64,000 bases of DNA from Prorocentrum cordatum. Its lineage: Eukaryota > Sar > Dinophyceae > Prorocentrales > Prorocentraceae. The stretch lies in the NCBI GenBank assembly GCA_963575745.1, contig CAUYUJ010015738.1, positions 303,842 through 367,841 on the forward strand, given 5' to 3'. The translations under genes were made by a program, and so were the position numbers. The first letter of the stretch is position 1. The number at the start of each line of letters is the position of its first letter. The notes beneath the pieces were generated by a model, which was given only the letters and a program-made list of their open reading frames with translations, had not been told where the DNA came from and searched no databases. Below are positions 42,300-53,500 of this stretch, in pieces.

Positions 42300-44510
42300 C
42301 GGCGCGCGGCGTGCAGGCTGCAGCTGCGTCCGCGGGGGGGGCCGCGCCCGCAGCTCACCCCTGCTTCAGCCAGGCCGGGACGCGCCCCTTCGGGGCCGTC
42401 GGCGCGGCGGAGCCGTCGCGCGGCGCGGCGGACGGGGCCTGAGGGCAGGGGGGCCGAGAGGCAGGCGAGGACCAGGGGAGGGGGGGGGGGATGATGCGAC
42501 GCGCGGCTTGGACGATCAGGCCAAAAGAGAGAAGGGACCCCGTCGCCGAGATGGCGTCCCTCCAAGGCCGCCCCCAGACTCCAGAGAGGGGAGGGGGGGG
42601 CGAGGAGCGGGGGCGAGAGGAGCACGGGGAGGAGAGGCAGGGCGAGGAGCAGCAGGGGCAGGAGCGGGGAGGAAGAGGGAGGGGGAGTTCGCAGTGAAGG
42701 AGGAGGAGGACGAGGAGGAGGAGGAGTACGCATTGAAGGAGGAGGAGGAAGAGGAGGAAATCGGAGCACGGAGCAGCGGGATCGAACGCGATCCACGCCC
42801 GACCACAACAGCTGAACCCAGAGCGGTCGATGAGCCCAGCAGAGGTAGCGCGGCGCACGCCATTGATGTCAGTTGGCTCTCAAGGACCATGCGCACGTCG
42901 GCCCGAGGAGCCTGCCGGCCCGAGGCAAGGAAGCAGAGCATCCAAGAGTCGCGGAGACACGACGCCACGTTTGCCTCTGTGCGCCCGTCGTCCCGCCGAC
43001 CTCGGTGGTGGAGGGCAGAGGCGCCAGCGCGACCGCAGACTCGAGGCAGTGCTCGCTGTCCGCAGCCGTGTCGCCCTCCTTTCTTTTCCGACTCGGGGGA
43101 AGCCATGAGCTCGGCACAAGCGGATTCGCGTCCTCAGGACGCGAATCCGCGGATCCCCGGCGCCCTGTGACTGCACTGGAGGCCTCCACACGGGGGAAGA
43201 AGATCCTCCACACCAACACAGGGGGATGCCTCCACAAGGGGGGAAGAAGATCCTGGATTCCGGTGTCGGTGGTCAGATTTCGGTCACCTTGAAGCCAGAA
43301 TATTGCCACCATCGCCGAGATCGGGATCCTCGTTCCCCCGGTGGAGGCGCAGCGCCGATATCGGTGCTGATGTCAACCTGTCGGCGCAGCGCGAGGCCAC
43401 CGTGCTCGCGACGGGATCGGCCCTCGCCGAGGTGCACCTCAGCCCTGTTCGCCTCGCGCGGCGGCCCGCGCGGCCTGTCCACTGAGCAAGCTCGGCACGC
43501 GCGGCAAGCGAGCAGCCGCCTGGGAGCCTGCCGTGCCGCTCCACGGCGCGCTCCCCCGAGGAGGACGACGGCGCTCCCAGCGCACCTTGGAGCCTGCCGT
43601 GTCGCTCGGCCGTTGCACACAGCGCTCACTGCGAGCTCCCTGCAACCCCCCCCCCTGGGACCTGCACAACCGGCCAGGTTGGGTTATTCTGGGGAGGGGG
43701 GGGCCCGATAACCTGGGTTATCGCCAGACCCGGGGGAGGGCGAGCCCGCTGGCCTGGGTCATTGCCGGACCCAAAAACAAACAGTCCCCAGGGGCAGCCC
43801 GTCCCGACCCATGCATGCGCCTTTGCGTAAACAAGCGCGCCTCGGAGCGACCCAAAGCGTGCACAACTCCGTAGCACGGAAGGGGGCACCACCTGGCTGC
43901 GCTCATTCGCGACGCCAGCATGCAGAGGACAATGCGCGCTTTGCCTGACCATCATGGACCGCACGAGGAAGGTCGGCCCGAGGGTGCTCCTCGTGATAGC
44001 GTAGTTTACCGTGCCGAAAACTTACTTGCATGCAGATCACCACCAGTCGGAATGCAACGATACTGCAGAGCTGCCGAATGCGAAAACAAGCTGCCCTGTA
44101 TCAACACCATGAGAGGCAAGGACGCCAGGAACAGAATTAACATAACAACTCGAAAGGTTCTCTGAATTTACGCAGCAGGCGGGAGATGGTTCCACGCTTG
44201 GCGGCGAACAAGGGGGGACAGAGCTGCAGGCAGCTCTAGCAGGATTCAATATGAGGTGCCGGCAGCTCCAGCACTAGTTGTTAAAGCTGGCCGGGCTGCA
44301 TCAGGGCTGCAGGCAGCTCGGGAGGGCATGTGTGCGAAGGTACTGCCAGACGTGCTTGAAGAGAAAAAGGGAGGACGACCATGAGAAAGAGGAGCAGGAA
44401 CAAGATGAGGAGGAACCGAACAACGAGCCCCTCGGCCCCTGGCGACTCCATAACTCTCCTGCCTCCTGCTGCCTCCACAATCCTCTGGACTCGCTTCCTC
44501 CTCCTCCTCC
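42300..44510. other. GC-rich intergenic stretch
   Basis: Small GGA tracts at 42,700-42,760, a perfect 31-nt palindrome at 43,120-43,150, and a 15-nt echo of the family-5 arm (AACATAACAACTCG) at 44,138-44,152. Open frames lack recognisable motifs. Confidence 0.45.
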
Positions 44511-44513
44511 TCC

Positions 44514-45142
44514 ACCATCCCTTTCCCTTATAAATAATTTCCTCCCTATCGCAGCCCGAAGCGTGTCGGTAGAGAGGGCGGGTGGTGGTCAACATGTGGT
44601 TCACGCCTTGGCGCTACGCACATTCGTCTTAAAAGTGGGAAAGAGCTTCACGGATGGATGGCGAGTCCTTTTCAAACTGTGGCTCTTGCCTTAGAGACGC
44701 GCACAGTCGTCTCGAAGTTTGCAGCAGCTTCACGGATAGAGGGCGGGTGATTGTCAAAAATTCTCTCTCGCCTGAGCGCCGCTCGCATTCGTCTAAAAAG
44801 TGTCCAGCAGTTTCAAATATTCGCAATGTGTACGTCCCAGGAATGGTGTTCTGGCACGGCTAAGGACTGTCGGGACGCAACAGTAACCTTGACTCGCGTT
44901 ATAAGCCCCAGGAGCGGTGTTCTGGCAAGGTTCAGGATCGTCGATTCGTGACCGTAGCGTTGATTCGCGGCGGTGAAATCCCAAGGATGGTGTTGTGGCA
45001 CGGCCAAAGTTTCGCAGACGTCTGTCTTCCAGTGGGGCGCTTCCGCAATGAAAACACTTTCTTGAGGGCACTTCTGAAGAGGGAACTTCAAGGGAGGGTT
45101 GATTGCAACGTTGTTGATGCACCTTGTGTTCACACTGGTCCT
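44514..45142 (+). repeat. Composite repeat framed by TCC tracts, copy 2
   Basis: Begins in a short CTCCTCC tract (44,492-44,512), has subrepeats with TTCACGGATGGATGGCG and TGGCTCTTGCCTTAG, then 70-bp units with GATTCGCGGCGGTGAAATCC and GGTGTTCTGGCACGG, and ends GTTCACACTGGTCC into TCC repeats (45,141-45,170). It is shorter than copy 1 because it has fewer subrepeats. Confidence 0.8.
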
Positions 45143-45179
45143 CCTCCTCCTCCTCCTCCTCCTCCTCTTGATCCTCGTC

Positions 45180-46035
45180 CTACCCCTCCCTGTCCTTGCA
45201 CGCATAGTCCTCTGCGCCCAGCCGCTTCCGCGTTCCCTCCCCGCCGGCCGCCCACAGCAAGTGGTGCCTCGTCGACCCAGACTGCGCCCTCCTGCGGACA
45301 CGGTCAGACGTGAAGGGGCGCGAGCGGAGGGCGGGAGCAGGGGAGGGGGGAGGGGCAGGGGCGGGAAAGGAGCAACAAGGGATGCGTACGGGGGAAGGGA
45401 TGCTGAGAAGGAGAGGGGGAGGAAGCAGAGACCGGCGGCGGCAGAGCCCAGGCCAGTGCGACAGGGGTCGCCTGGGGGATCACGAGGAGATCTGAATTGA
45501 CAACCTTGGCGAGGGCAGGAAGGGCGAATATGATGAGACAGAATCAGAGGAGGCAGGTGAGAGGGATTCGACCGAGGATAACTAAGAAGAGGGGGGATGC
45601 GGAAGAGGATGAGGATAGGGAGGAGGCCGATGAGTGAGGGGAGAAGAGGGACGATAGAGAAGAGACGTGCGAATCCGAGGATCTCAGGGAAGGGGACGAA
45701 GGGAAAGGGAGGAGGACAATGAGGACGGGGACGAGGCTGATGAGCAGATGGAGAGAAACGGAGGCGGAGGAGTGGTGGGTCATCCAAGAGCGGCTCGGGC
45801 GAAGGGGCCGTCCCAGGACCGCGGGGGGGGAGCGCAGTAGCAGGAGCCAGCGAAGACGACGATGACGAGGGGCAGGCTGAGAGGCGCTCCTCCCACCCCC
45901 CGCCCCCCCGCGCCTGCGCGCCAGATCGCTCGGCGGTCTCCCTCGCGCCAGATCGCTCGGCTTTCTCCCTGGAGGGAGAGGGCGAGGGGAAGAGAGAGCG
46001 GAAGGGGTGGTGGTGGGGGGGGGGTGCAAAGGCGA
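45180..46035. other. Purine-rich intergenic
   Basis: GGA/GGGA-rich with unique patches. No gene supported. Frames are composition artefacts. Confidence 0.5.
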
Positions 46036-46248
46036 GGGACGAGGGGGAGAGGGAGGAGGAGGAGGAGGAAGGAGGAGGAGGTGGAGGTGGTGGAGGAGGA
46101 GGAGGAGGAGGAGGAGGAGGAGGAGGAGGAGGAGGAGGAGGAGAGAGGAGGAGGAGGAGGAGGAGGAGGAGGAGGAGGAGGAGGAGGAGGAGGAGGGGGA
46201 GGAGGAGGAGGAGGAGGAGGAGGAGGAGGAGGAGGAGGAGGGGGAAGA
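46036..46248. repeat. GGA microsatellite
   Basis: About 210 bp of GGA/GAG, nearly pure. Confidence 0.97.
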
Positions 46249-46559
46249 AAGATAGCACTGTGCGGGCTGGGCCTCCACCTCCGCCTGCTCCTCATGCCCC
46301 TCTCTTCTGCCCTTTGAAGTCGCCAGCAATTATCACGGACTGTGCACCGTTACAACTGCCCCAACGGCAGCCTCCTCCCTGCGGGCGGCAACTGGCAACT
46401 GGCAGCTGGCTCCGCGTGCGCGGCGCTGTGGAGGCGCAGCGGGAGGGAGCGCCGAGGCGCCACAAAATGACAGCACGAGGTGAGCACAATGACAAGGGAA
46501 ACAAGGAGGAGAGAAAGGAGGGGGGGAGGGGGCGGGGTGGGAAATCACTGTTGGATGTA

Positions 46560-46735
46560 CAGTCGAGGCGTTGACCTAAGGAACCCTAAATAAGGAACGA
46601 GGCCCCTTTTTTCCATAAGTTAAGCTTCGACTTCCCCTCGACAACTGAAGGAAAACCTCAGGCAAGGTGTGGAACAATTAAGGAACACCGAGCCCCTTCC
46701 CAACGCAAAGGGTTCCTTCTTCAGCGCCCCGACTG
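46560..46735 (+). mobile_element. MITE family 1
   Basis: 176 bp, TA-flanked (46,558-46,559 and 46,736-46,737). Left CAGTCGAGGC, right GCGCCCCGACTG. It abuts the 3' side of a decayed LINE tail. Confidence 0.88.
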
Positions 46736-46744
46736 TAGGCGCTC

Positions 46745-47061
46745 AGGAGGCCGTCCCACGCCAGTGTGGCGGTGTGGTAGCGACACGATGCCAGTCTGAA
46801 TGGCCGTATGACTCTTTGACCAGCATGCGTAAAGCATCTGTCCATCGGGTTTTCTGGCGCCCGGGTCGACTGAGGTGATCCGTCTGGGCCGTGGTCGGGT
46901 CTCCACAGTAATACCTTCATTGCCCAGTTGTCAACATGTCCACAAACGACCTGTTTTGCCCACTGGAATTTACTTGTCCATTGCGTCGTTGTCCAGTCCT
47001 CGATGTTGAGTTGTTTGATCCTCGCGCGAGCTTCAGCAGTCCCTGCGGGCGGCGATAGCAC
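46745..47061 (-). pseudogene. LINE C-terminal tail fragment (LINE-F)
   Basis: The frame reads IEDWTTTQWTSKFQWAKQVV, CGHVDNWAMKVLLWRPDHGP and DGSPQSTRAPENPMDRCF. The pattern W..QW....AK..AGH......VL.WRP followed by a GRPxxRW-like motif is the post-RT tail seen in many LINE ORF2 proteins. Only this about 105-codon piece remains. It lies on the opposite strand to LINE-B and is bounded downstream by a family-1 MITE. Confidence 0.55.
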
Positions 47062-47114
47062 AACAACATCGCTTGTTGGGGCGGAACCCTCAGTCGTGTA
47101 CGGGCGACAGGCCA

Positions 47115-47290
47115 GAGGAGGGAGGAGGAGGAGGAGGAGGAGCAGAACGAGGAGGAGAACGAGGAGGACAACGAGAAGGAGGATGAGGAGAATGATGAGA
47201 AGGAGGAGGAGGAGAAGGAGGAGGAGGAGAACGAGGAGGAGAACGAGGAGGAGAACGAGGAGGACAACGAGGAGGAGGAAGGATGTAGTG
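47115..47290. repeat. GGA/GAACGA microsatellite
   Basis: GGA with periodic GAACGAGGAG units. Confidence 0.93.
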
Positions 47291-47479
47291 GTGGAGACTT
47301 CGAGTTTCGACCTGATTCTGTTAGCTGGAACTCAGGCGGTGGAGCGGAGGCAGCAGTTTTCGGGAAGTGTAGTCCTTCGTCGGCATATCCGGGGGCGATG
47401 TGCTCTCGAGGCTCTCCTCGGTCCACCGGCTCCGTTGAGTGCCTCGAGTGCTGGGCTTCGGCCATTATTGGGAAAAACG

Positions 47480-48107
47480 GTTTTCGGGAGCAGCATGTTC
47501 TTCAGACTTGGGCTTCTTCTTCTTCTGATGCAGATAGGCGGTGCCTGGGAGTTCGCATTAAGAGGGGAAGGTGTGGTCTATGCGCAAAGTGTATTTATTT
47601 CCCTCCGAAGCCGTCTCGTGTCACTTCGAAACGTCCGTGTTCTCATCGATTGGCTACGTGATCTTTTGTCTTCGCTGTCGCACAGGACCACACCTGTGTT
47701 CTTCTGCGACGCCAACGACGGCATAGGCGTGCCAGCAGGAGGGAATGCAGCGATGGACACTAATTATGGTCGTGCCAGCTCCTTCGCAGGAGCGTCTTCG
47801 AAATGGTGCAGGTGAGAAGCATCGTGAAGTGTTAGAATCGCATGTGATGGTGGCGACAAATGCTAGTGGTGATTATGATTTTCCAACGTGCCATGCGCAA
47901 GATGGTGTCAGGTTCAGAACTGATCATCTGTTCATTCCGAGGGGCATGGAGACTGTTACTGCGCATGAGTGTGTTCTGCGTCGCCTTGGCGCTCGTCTGC
48001 AAGAATTCAGAGGCCCGAGTCCACAGGATCATCTTTCTCTCGAGTACACACTGTGGTACGCGCAGCACACCATCGTTCCGTCAGATGCTCAAAATCGTCT
48101 TCGCTGA
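47480..48107 (+). pseudogene. LINE-B endonuclease domain
   Basis: RLGLLLLLMQIGGAWEFALR and VFISLRSRLVSLRNVRVLID lead to TTPVFFCDANDGIGVPAGG (a variant of the GDFN box, 47,692-47,748). After a frame change come VLESHVMVATNASGDYDFPT, RFRTDHLFIPRGME and FRGPSPQDHLSLEYTLWYA. These fit the D-H/Y box and the terminal S/PxDHxPL box of AP-endonuclease-like domains that nick target DNA. Confidence 0.6.
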
Positions 48108-48119
48108 GATCGTGACAAG

Positions 48120-48761
48120 ATGAAGTCGGCACTTCTTAGAGGCACTGGCAAGGCGAGCTTTCTCGAGTCGGTGCAGACCCAGCTCGACACATGTGAAGCG
48201 CATCACAACTTGCGAGATTATGGCCCACCTGGTGCAATGTTTGAGCTGCTTGAGGATTGCATCACGACGGCAGACGAGACTCATTTCGGCATGGACTTTC
48301 CAGCTCGGGATCCCGATCGGCAAGCTGAATGTACGACGACTCTTTCACCAGCGCGCTGATCCTCGAGAGTGGACAATGGAAGCCCCAGTAGAGGAATCCC
48401 AGCTGACGAGGAGCTGAAGCGCATCTCACAGCATCAGCGGCTGCTCCGACGCACGGCTGCACGCGCCCTCCAGTCTCAGCTGGTACCGGAGGCCTCGGAT
48501 CTTTTGAACCAGTCACAGCAGGCGGATGCCACGACATTGGCGAGGAGGGCGGCGCGGACACGCATCGGACCAAGGAAAAGAGATGGTCGTCTGGTGCGTT
48601 CAGCCCCGCCAGCGTCACAGGCACGGTTGGATGTGTGGTCTCTCGATTGCGCCCCGGGCGGCATGTCAGTTCACCCACAGGATTGGTCTGGCTGGCGCGC
48701 TGAAGGGGATGGCCAACAATACTTTCGGGAGCATGATGAAGAAATCGCTGACTCGTGTTAG
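48120..48761 (+). pseudogene. LINE-B linker between endonuclease and RT
   Basis: Two frames: 48,120-48,359 (KASFLESVQTQLDTCEAHHN) and 48,369-48,761 (LKRISQHQRLLRRTAARALQ, RRAARTRIGPRKRDGRLV). Basic and helix-rich, as is usual for this region. Confidence 0.45.
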
Positions 48762-49663
48762 GAGGATGTTTGTCAAATGATTCGATGGATGAGACACGCA
48801 GCAAAATGATGGGCAGTTTCAGACCGTTCGGCGCCTCTGGAGCCATGGCTGCTACTGTTCCTCCCGGTGGAAGTTCTCACACAGCAGCGCGTCGAGGGCT
48901 CGGGCAGTGAGATCCGTGTACCAACGAATTCGGGTGTTCGTTTTCTGGTGGAAGTGGGCTTAGCTGATACAGGCCTCGAACAAAAAATAGCAAACACTCA
49001 TGCCACATTCATCTGTGAACGCCTCCCCCTCCCCCAATGTTCCGAGTTGGCGGTGGGTCTGACGAGTTGCACCTCGACCGCAGTCTCCCCCCCGCGTGCC
49101 AACTTTGAGTTTGGGGGGCAGGGGTGGTGTTCACTAATTGTTTCCCTCTACCGTACCAGGGTGTATGACATAACCCCGCTGCACTGGCACCGCGCAGGAC
49201 GGTGCTGGCCTGCGCAAATCTAACATTGCTGGTCCTTGTGGGCGCAGAATGGCACACGTGATGGCAACGTTCGGGAAGGCTTGGTATTGCACTCTTCGTC
49301 GGCCTCCCCCTGCTGTTCAGGATCACGGCTACTTCCGCCACTTGCGACGGGGGGATGCTTCCATGGGCGCGTCGGCAACTTCTCGGCGGTTGCGAGCTCA
49401 AGGCTTAACGCGGGCTGTGACGCTGAAGGGCATGGCCAACGCCGTTGGCAACTCCTCTTGGGGCCAGCTTGACACTTCCCCGCACACCCTAGGCACTTTG
49501 CCAACAATGCTACAATAATGCAACTATTTCGCTGGAAGCTCTGGAGGGCTCTCTCAAAGTTCGACCTACTCAGGGGAACACAATAGGGGGATCAATTTGC
49601 TGTCCGAGCTTCCTCGGGAATCACGCCCCGTCTTCTGGGAGATATGGTGAGTCCCAGGCCGAC

Positions 49664-49954
49664 TTGCAGTCAAAGAAGCTGCGAGCGTCGTGGTTGGGAT
49701 GTCAAACAGATCTTAGTACGTACGAGTTTCCTGATGACATCAACAAATTATGCACTGGCGGATCCGCAGATGACGCTGAAGGACTTCACCGACAAAATTG
49801 CGATGTAGATGCACGGTTGGATTCTTATCGCGTGGGCTACGACTATGGCCAGAACGCTTCCAAACGAGAATACCTGATGTTTGTTTCGCTGCGCGCGGCT
49901 ATCAGTGTAGACAATTACTCCAACCAACCCCCCGCGTTCTTCAAGGCTCTCTGA
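49664..49954 (+). pseudogene. LINE-B reverse-transcriptase catalytic fragment
   Basis: YEFPDDINKLCTGGSADDAE aligns with the F/YADD catalytic box (A to P). ARLDSYRVGYDYGQNASKRE with YLMF fits the L...G...N..K....F box that follows about 35 residues later. RT sequence 5' of this point (48.8-49.65 kb) is not readable. Confidence 0.55.
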
Positions 49955-50155
49955 AGGAACAAGCTAGGTATCTTGGGCCCCATTTGCATCTTTGAGTTTC
50001 GGCCACGGCTGAGACTTCTAGGAGATGTCGACCGGCTCGTTCTGGCTTCTTCTCCCTGGGCAGGGCCTGGAGTCTGGGAGTCCCTAAGAGATAAAGAAAC
50101 GCAATCTTTCCATGGGTTCGTCCGGAACGCTTTACTGGGTGGTCCTTAGAGCTTC

Positions 50156-51060
50156 GTGGTCTCGGAGACGGATACAATACAGGATGGGTGTCTAGCTCCT
50201 CTGGGGCGCATAGCTCTGCTCGGGAAGGCAACCTCTTGGGAGGGCTCGCGCGTGAGGTCATTATCTAACGAACAGGTGCTTGAACATTGGAAGCTGGTCC
50301 CCTCCTCGCTGGGGCTGCTGACTCGTAGAGTTAAGTTGTATCAATCGTGGAGCGCACATCTGGAGGAACATACTCAGATTTTGCGCGCTCTGTCCGGGTC
50401 GTCTCCCATCGAGCCGATGACGCCCCAGCTGTGCTCAGGCAGACAGTCTGCTCAGGCTACGCCGTGGACAAAACCGGTGGCATCAAATCTAGATCGAGTC
50501 TACAGGCATCTTCCGTACGAGGGTGTGAGAGATGTTGCAGGTGACCTGCGACGACTTGCAGATTCTGGGGCTTCAGAGGATTTTCAGAGGGCGGGTCTGA
50601 CAGAACTGCGTAGTCAAGTTCTTGTCGCTCTGTATTCCTCTTCCTGGTGATACCCCTCCTGCAGAGCCCCCAGCAGAACCCGAAGAACACGTTGAGGATG
50701 ATCTGCCCTTTCAGTCTCCGATGGACCTCGACGGAGAACCCTGCAAGAGTGCCCTCAGTGACCGCAGAAAGCTACTCGAACACCTACGTCACTGTCAGAA
50801 TCTAAGTAGTTTGGCACATGTATCTACGCCGAGCAGCGTGTGCATACACTGCCTCCAAGCGCTCGCTGCGCCCGTCACAGCAACCCGTCATCTATTACGT
50901 TCAGTGCATAAGGAAACGGTATGCCATGTGGCCCCCACACCCTGAACCTGCTCGTGACCCCGTCCTCCTGCGAATGCCTGTGCTGTGAGTTCGTGAGGGT
51001 GGACACGCTTTCACTGTGTCGTCATCTCCAGAGCCATCTCCCTGTCGAGATCGCGCTCCT
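50156..51060 (+). pseudogene. LINE-B post-RT region with zinc-finger-like motifs
   Basis: LLGKATSWEGSRVRSLSNEQ and VLEHWKLVPSSLGLLTRRVK give a W-rich post-RT helix. Then FQSPMDLDGEPCKSALSDRR with KLLEHLRH, VCIHCLQALAAPVTATRHL and CECLCCEFVRVDTLSLCRHL with QSH form two or three C..C/H..H-like units (50,718-51,033). The frame shifts twice. Finger-like C-termini occur in several LINE clades. Confidence 0.5.
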
Positions 51061-51129
51061 TGTATCCACTTCTCGTACCGTAACCACCGACGCTCGCTCA
51101 GGGGTTCTATCATGGAAGTCCAGGATCTC

Positions 51130-51660
51130 CAAAGAGCTTCTTTGTGCAGCGGTGTCAGCGCCCCCTTGCAAACGAAACCCAGCCCGACCCCAAGAAGCAG
51201 AAGAAGGAGTCGGGCGGCCAGGGAGGTCGAGTCCCAATCGACAAGGTTATGCTGGCAATTTGCAAGCTCATCCTCGCCAACAGTCGAGGGCTCGCAGACC
51301 CCGGAGCAATGCTACCTGCGCTGCGAGCTGGACACCGGCCAGGGTATGATCGCGGCCGCAGTCGCGGCAGGGGTGGCCCACAACGGCCAGAGCAAACAGA
51401 TGAAGAAGCGCGCCGAAGGTGGAGGGCAGGTGATCCACAGAGAACGCGGCGCTCCACACCTCATGATATTCATGGCGGTCTGGGAGTACAGGGCAACCAA
51501 AGCAGTGGCGAAAGAGGGAGGTCCCCCGATGAAGCAGCGAGCGGAGAAGCTCAACACATATATGCACGAGTACTGGGACGAGAAGCTCAGCAAGTCGGAG
51601 ATGTCGGATGTGACCCGAGCAGTTCAGTACTTTCGCGTCCGTCTTCATCGCAAGGTATAG
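51130..51660 (+). pseudogene. LINE-B C-terminal tail
   Basis: ETQPDPKKQKKESGGQGGRV, PIDKVMLAICKLILANSR and, in another frame, RGAPHLMIFMAVWEYRATKA and LNTYMHEYWDEKLSKSEMSD. A basic linker is followed by a helical tail. The same-frame 51,016-51,660 end is intact, with a stop at 51,660. Confidence 0.45.
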
Positions 51661-51664
51661 GTCC

Positions 51665-52765
51665 AGAAATGCAAGTGCACGTTTCTATCCAAGATGGACC
51701 TCCGCTCAGCGATCGTCTCCACTGTGGGCCCGATGATAGAGACGCTCATAGCAATGGAGGGGGGCTCCTTTCTCTCCAGGGGCAGCAACGAGAGGGCCGC
51801 CGGGAGGGAGATCTCGAAGTGTCTCGATCGCAAGGCCTCGGAGGAAGCAGTGGTGTGGGCAATGAAATAACTGAGCGTAGGCGTCAGATTATGCAAGGCA
51901 ATGCTCAAATCACATCGTCGGTAACAGCAGGCAGACTCACCCGTGAGAAGTTCGATCGGGCAGCGAGTGGACCCCCAGCTAATCTTCCAGAAGGTTTCGC
52001 AGTAGTTAGTGCTCCTGAGAATTCCTGCATTTGATATGCCTTCGAATCGTGGCCAGGGCGGCCGACACCCTGGGAGGGGGAGGCGAGGGGTGAGCTCTGG
52101 TGGGCGGGGGGCGGAAAGAGGTCGTCGCGCCTGATGTACGGGCCCCTTCTGAAGGCTACGTGCCCGTGGATGTGCTCGCCGGCCAGTGCAGTTCGTGTGC
52201 TGTGAGCCTGAGATGGGCTCGCATCGAGAGCCGTCTGGTTTCGAAGGAACTCTCTGAAGTACAGTCAACATATTTTGGGCGCCGAGTTTGTTAGCTTGAC
52301 AGGGACTCCCTGAGGATCTGCTCTGCTCTGCTCTCTTCTACTCCTCGCCCTCCTCTCCCACACATCTCGTCCTGGAAAGAGGCGAGCCCTCCCCCCCCCT
52401 CACCCTTCATCCCTCTGGCTTCTAGGTTACGGTAACTCCTCCCTGTCGCACACCCAGACATGTCGGCAGAGCGTGCCGAACGCTTCGCCTCGGACTTCAC
52501 TTCCTCGCCGGCTGGGACCCTGGGGAAGCGCGGAGCGCCAAGAATTTCAGCAGGGCGCGCCGAGGTGGGCGCGGCTCGCCGGAATAGACTATTCTCGCAG
52601 ATGTACGCGAAATTCTGCCGCCAGCTCAGCCGGAACACAGCCAGAGCGCGGCGGCCGGCGAGCCCCGAGGCGAGGCCGCCGTGCTCGTGGCATCCTTCGG
52701 GCACTGGCAGGACTGGCCCCAGGCTATGCCTTGGGACCTCGGGGCCGAAGCGCTGCAGTCGGACT
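51665..52765. other. Intergenic, no gene supported
   Basis: Unique sequence. The plus frame 51,144-52,034 continues LINE tail sequence but loses resemblance after 51.5 kb. A TACAGTC at 52,260 may be the left end of the family-8 element, which is not resolved. Confidence 0.4.
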
Positions 52766-52767
52766 CG

Positions 52768-52909
52768 ATTGGAGAGGACGCGCGGGAGGACACGAGACCC
52801 TTCCGCTTGCCACGTTGCCGGAGGAATGCGAGAGGGCATGTGTCGCGAGACACGGGACACGAGGGCGACCTTGGTCTGGCAGGGTCGACCTACCAATCAG
52901 GGCCGACTG
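52768..52909 (+). mobile_element. Element family 8, uninterrupted right part
   Basis: GATTGGAGAGGACGC, GACACGAGACCCTTCC, GGCATGTGTCGCGA, GGCAGGGTCGACCTACCAAT and GGCCGACTG followed by TA. It supplies the uninterrupted reference for the nested insertion at 22.66 kb. Confidence 0.65.
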
Positions 52910-52930
52910 TATCAGGCTCCCCTTAACCTT

Positions 52931-53040
52931 CGGTCGGGCATGTCCTCCTACAGGCGGATTGCGGACGAAAAATCAGAACATGCTCAACACTACCCAAAAA
53001 AACCAAAACATCGTCCGCTGTAGAGGGACATGCCCGACTC
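52931..53040. mobile_element. Inverted-repeat element, family 14
   Basis: About 25-bp inverted ends: left CGGTCGGGCATGTCCTCCTA, right TAGAGGGACATGCCCGACTC. 110 bp, A-rich centre, single copy here. Confidence 0.65.
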
Positions 53041-53095
53041 AACCTTATCCGGGGTCCTCGCTATGCCCGAATCCTGCGCACGGGGGCAGCTCTGT

Positions 53096-53297
53096 CGGGG
53101 GCGGCCAAGAGGGGGGCGTCTAAGATGGGGGGGTGCAAATCATGACCGGCGGCATGTGCGCGGCCGAGGAGGGGGGGAGGGCAGGGACGCCATGAAACAA
53201 GAAGAGGCGGCGCCATGAAGCCTGAGGAAATGTCATACTATCATGGCCCGCGCCACGATGTCCACCCCCCCCTAGTCATCACCCCCCACCTTGCCTA
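53096..53297. mobile_element. Inverted-repeat element, family 9, copy 2
   Basis: Left CGGGGGCGGCCAAGAGGGGG intact. Right end (CATCACCCCCCACCTTGCC) worn. It directly abuts the family-5 foldback. Confidence 0.65.
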
Positions 53298-53302
53298 GGG
53301 GA

Positions 53303-53500
53303 ACAAACAGTGACATAAACATAAAAACTCGGAGGTCCGCGCGGATTTCTCGGATCGGCGCTGGATCCCCCCTCCCTGGCGCGCGGAGCGCGCCAGGGGC
53401 GGCGCCGGAGGCGCCGCCGGGGGGCCCCAGCGCCGATCAGAGAAATCCGCGCGGACCTCCGAGTTTGTACGTTTATGCCACTTTCTGTCCCCCGGCCCTT
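53303..53500. mobile_element. Foldback element, family 5, most complete copy
   Basis: Arms of about 85 bp run from GGGGAACAAACAGTGACATA through ACTCGGAGGTCCGCGCGGAT and TCGGCGCTGG, with the complement on the right. The centre holds the GGCGCGCGGAGCGCGCC and GGCGGCGCCGGAGGCGCCGC palindromes. The whole element can fold into one long hairpin. It serves as a reference for the intron-like relatives in the protease gene. Confidence 0.88.

Larger units (their letters stand above)
47480..51660 (+). mobile_element. LINE-B, degenerate non-LTR retrotransposon
   Basis: In order on one strand: AP-endonuclease (47.5-48.1 kb), linker (48.1-48.8), damaged reverse transcriptase (best at 49.66-49.95), post-RT region (50.16-50.65), Cys/His finger-like region (50.69-51.03) and C-terminal tail (51.13-51.66). 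Stops and frameshifts separate all parts, so it is dead. It differs from LINE-A in having finger-like C-termini and no visible RNase H, so two LINE types coexist. Confidence 0.65.

Noticed and set aside
44138-44152. Further family-5 foldback copy
   Set aside because: Only 14-15 bases match and no second arm is present.
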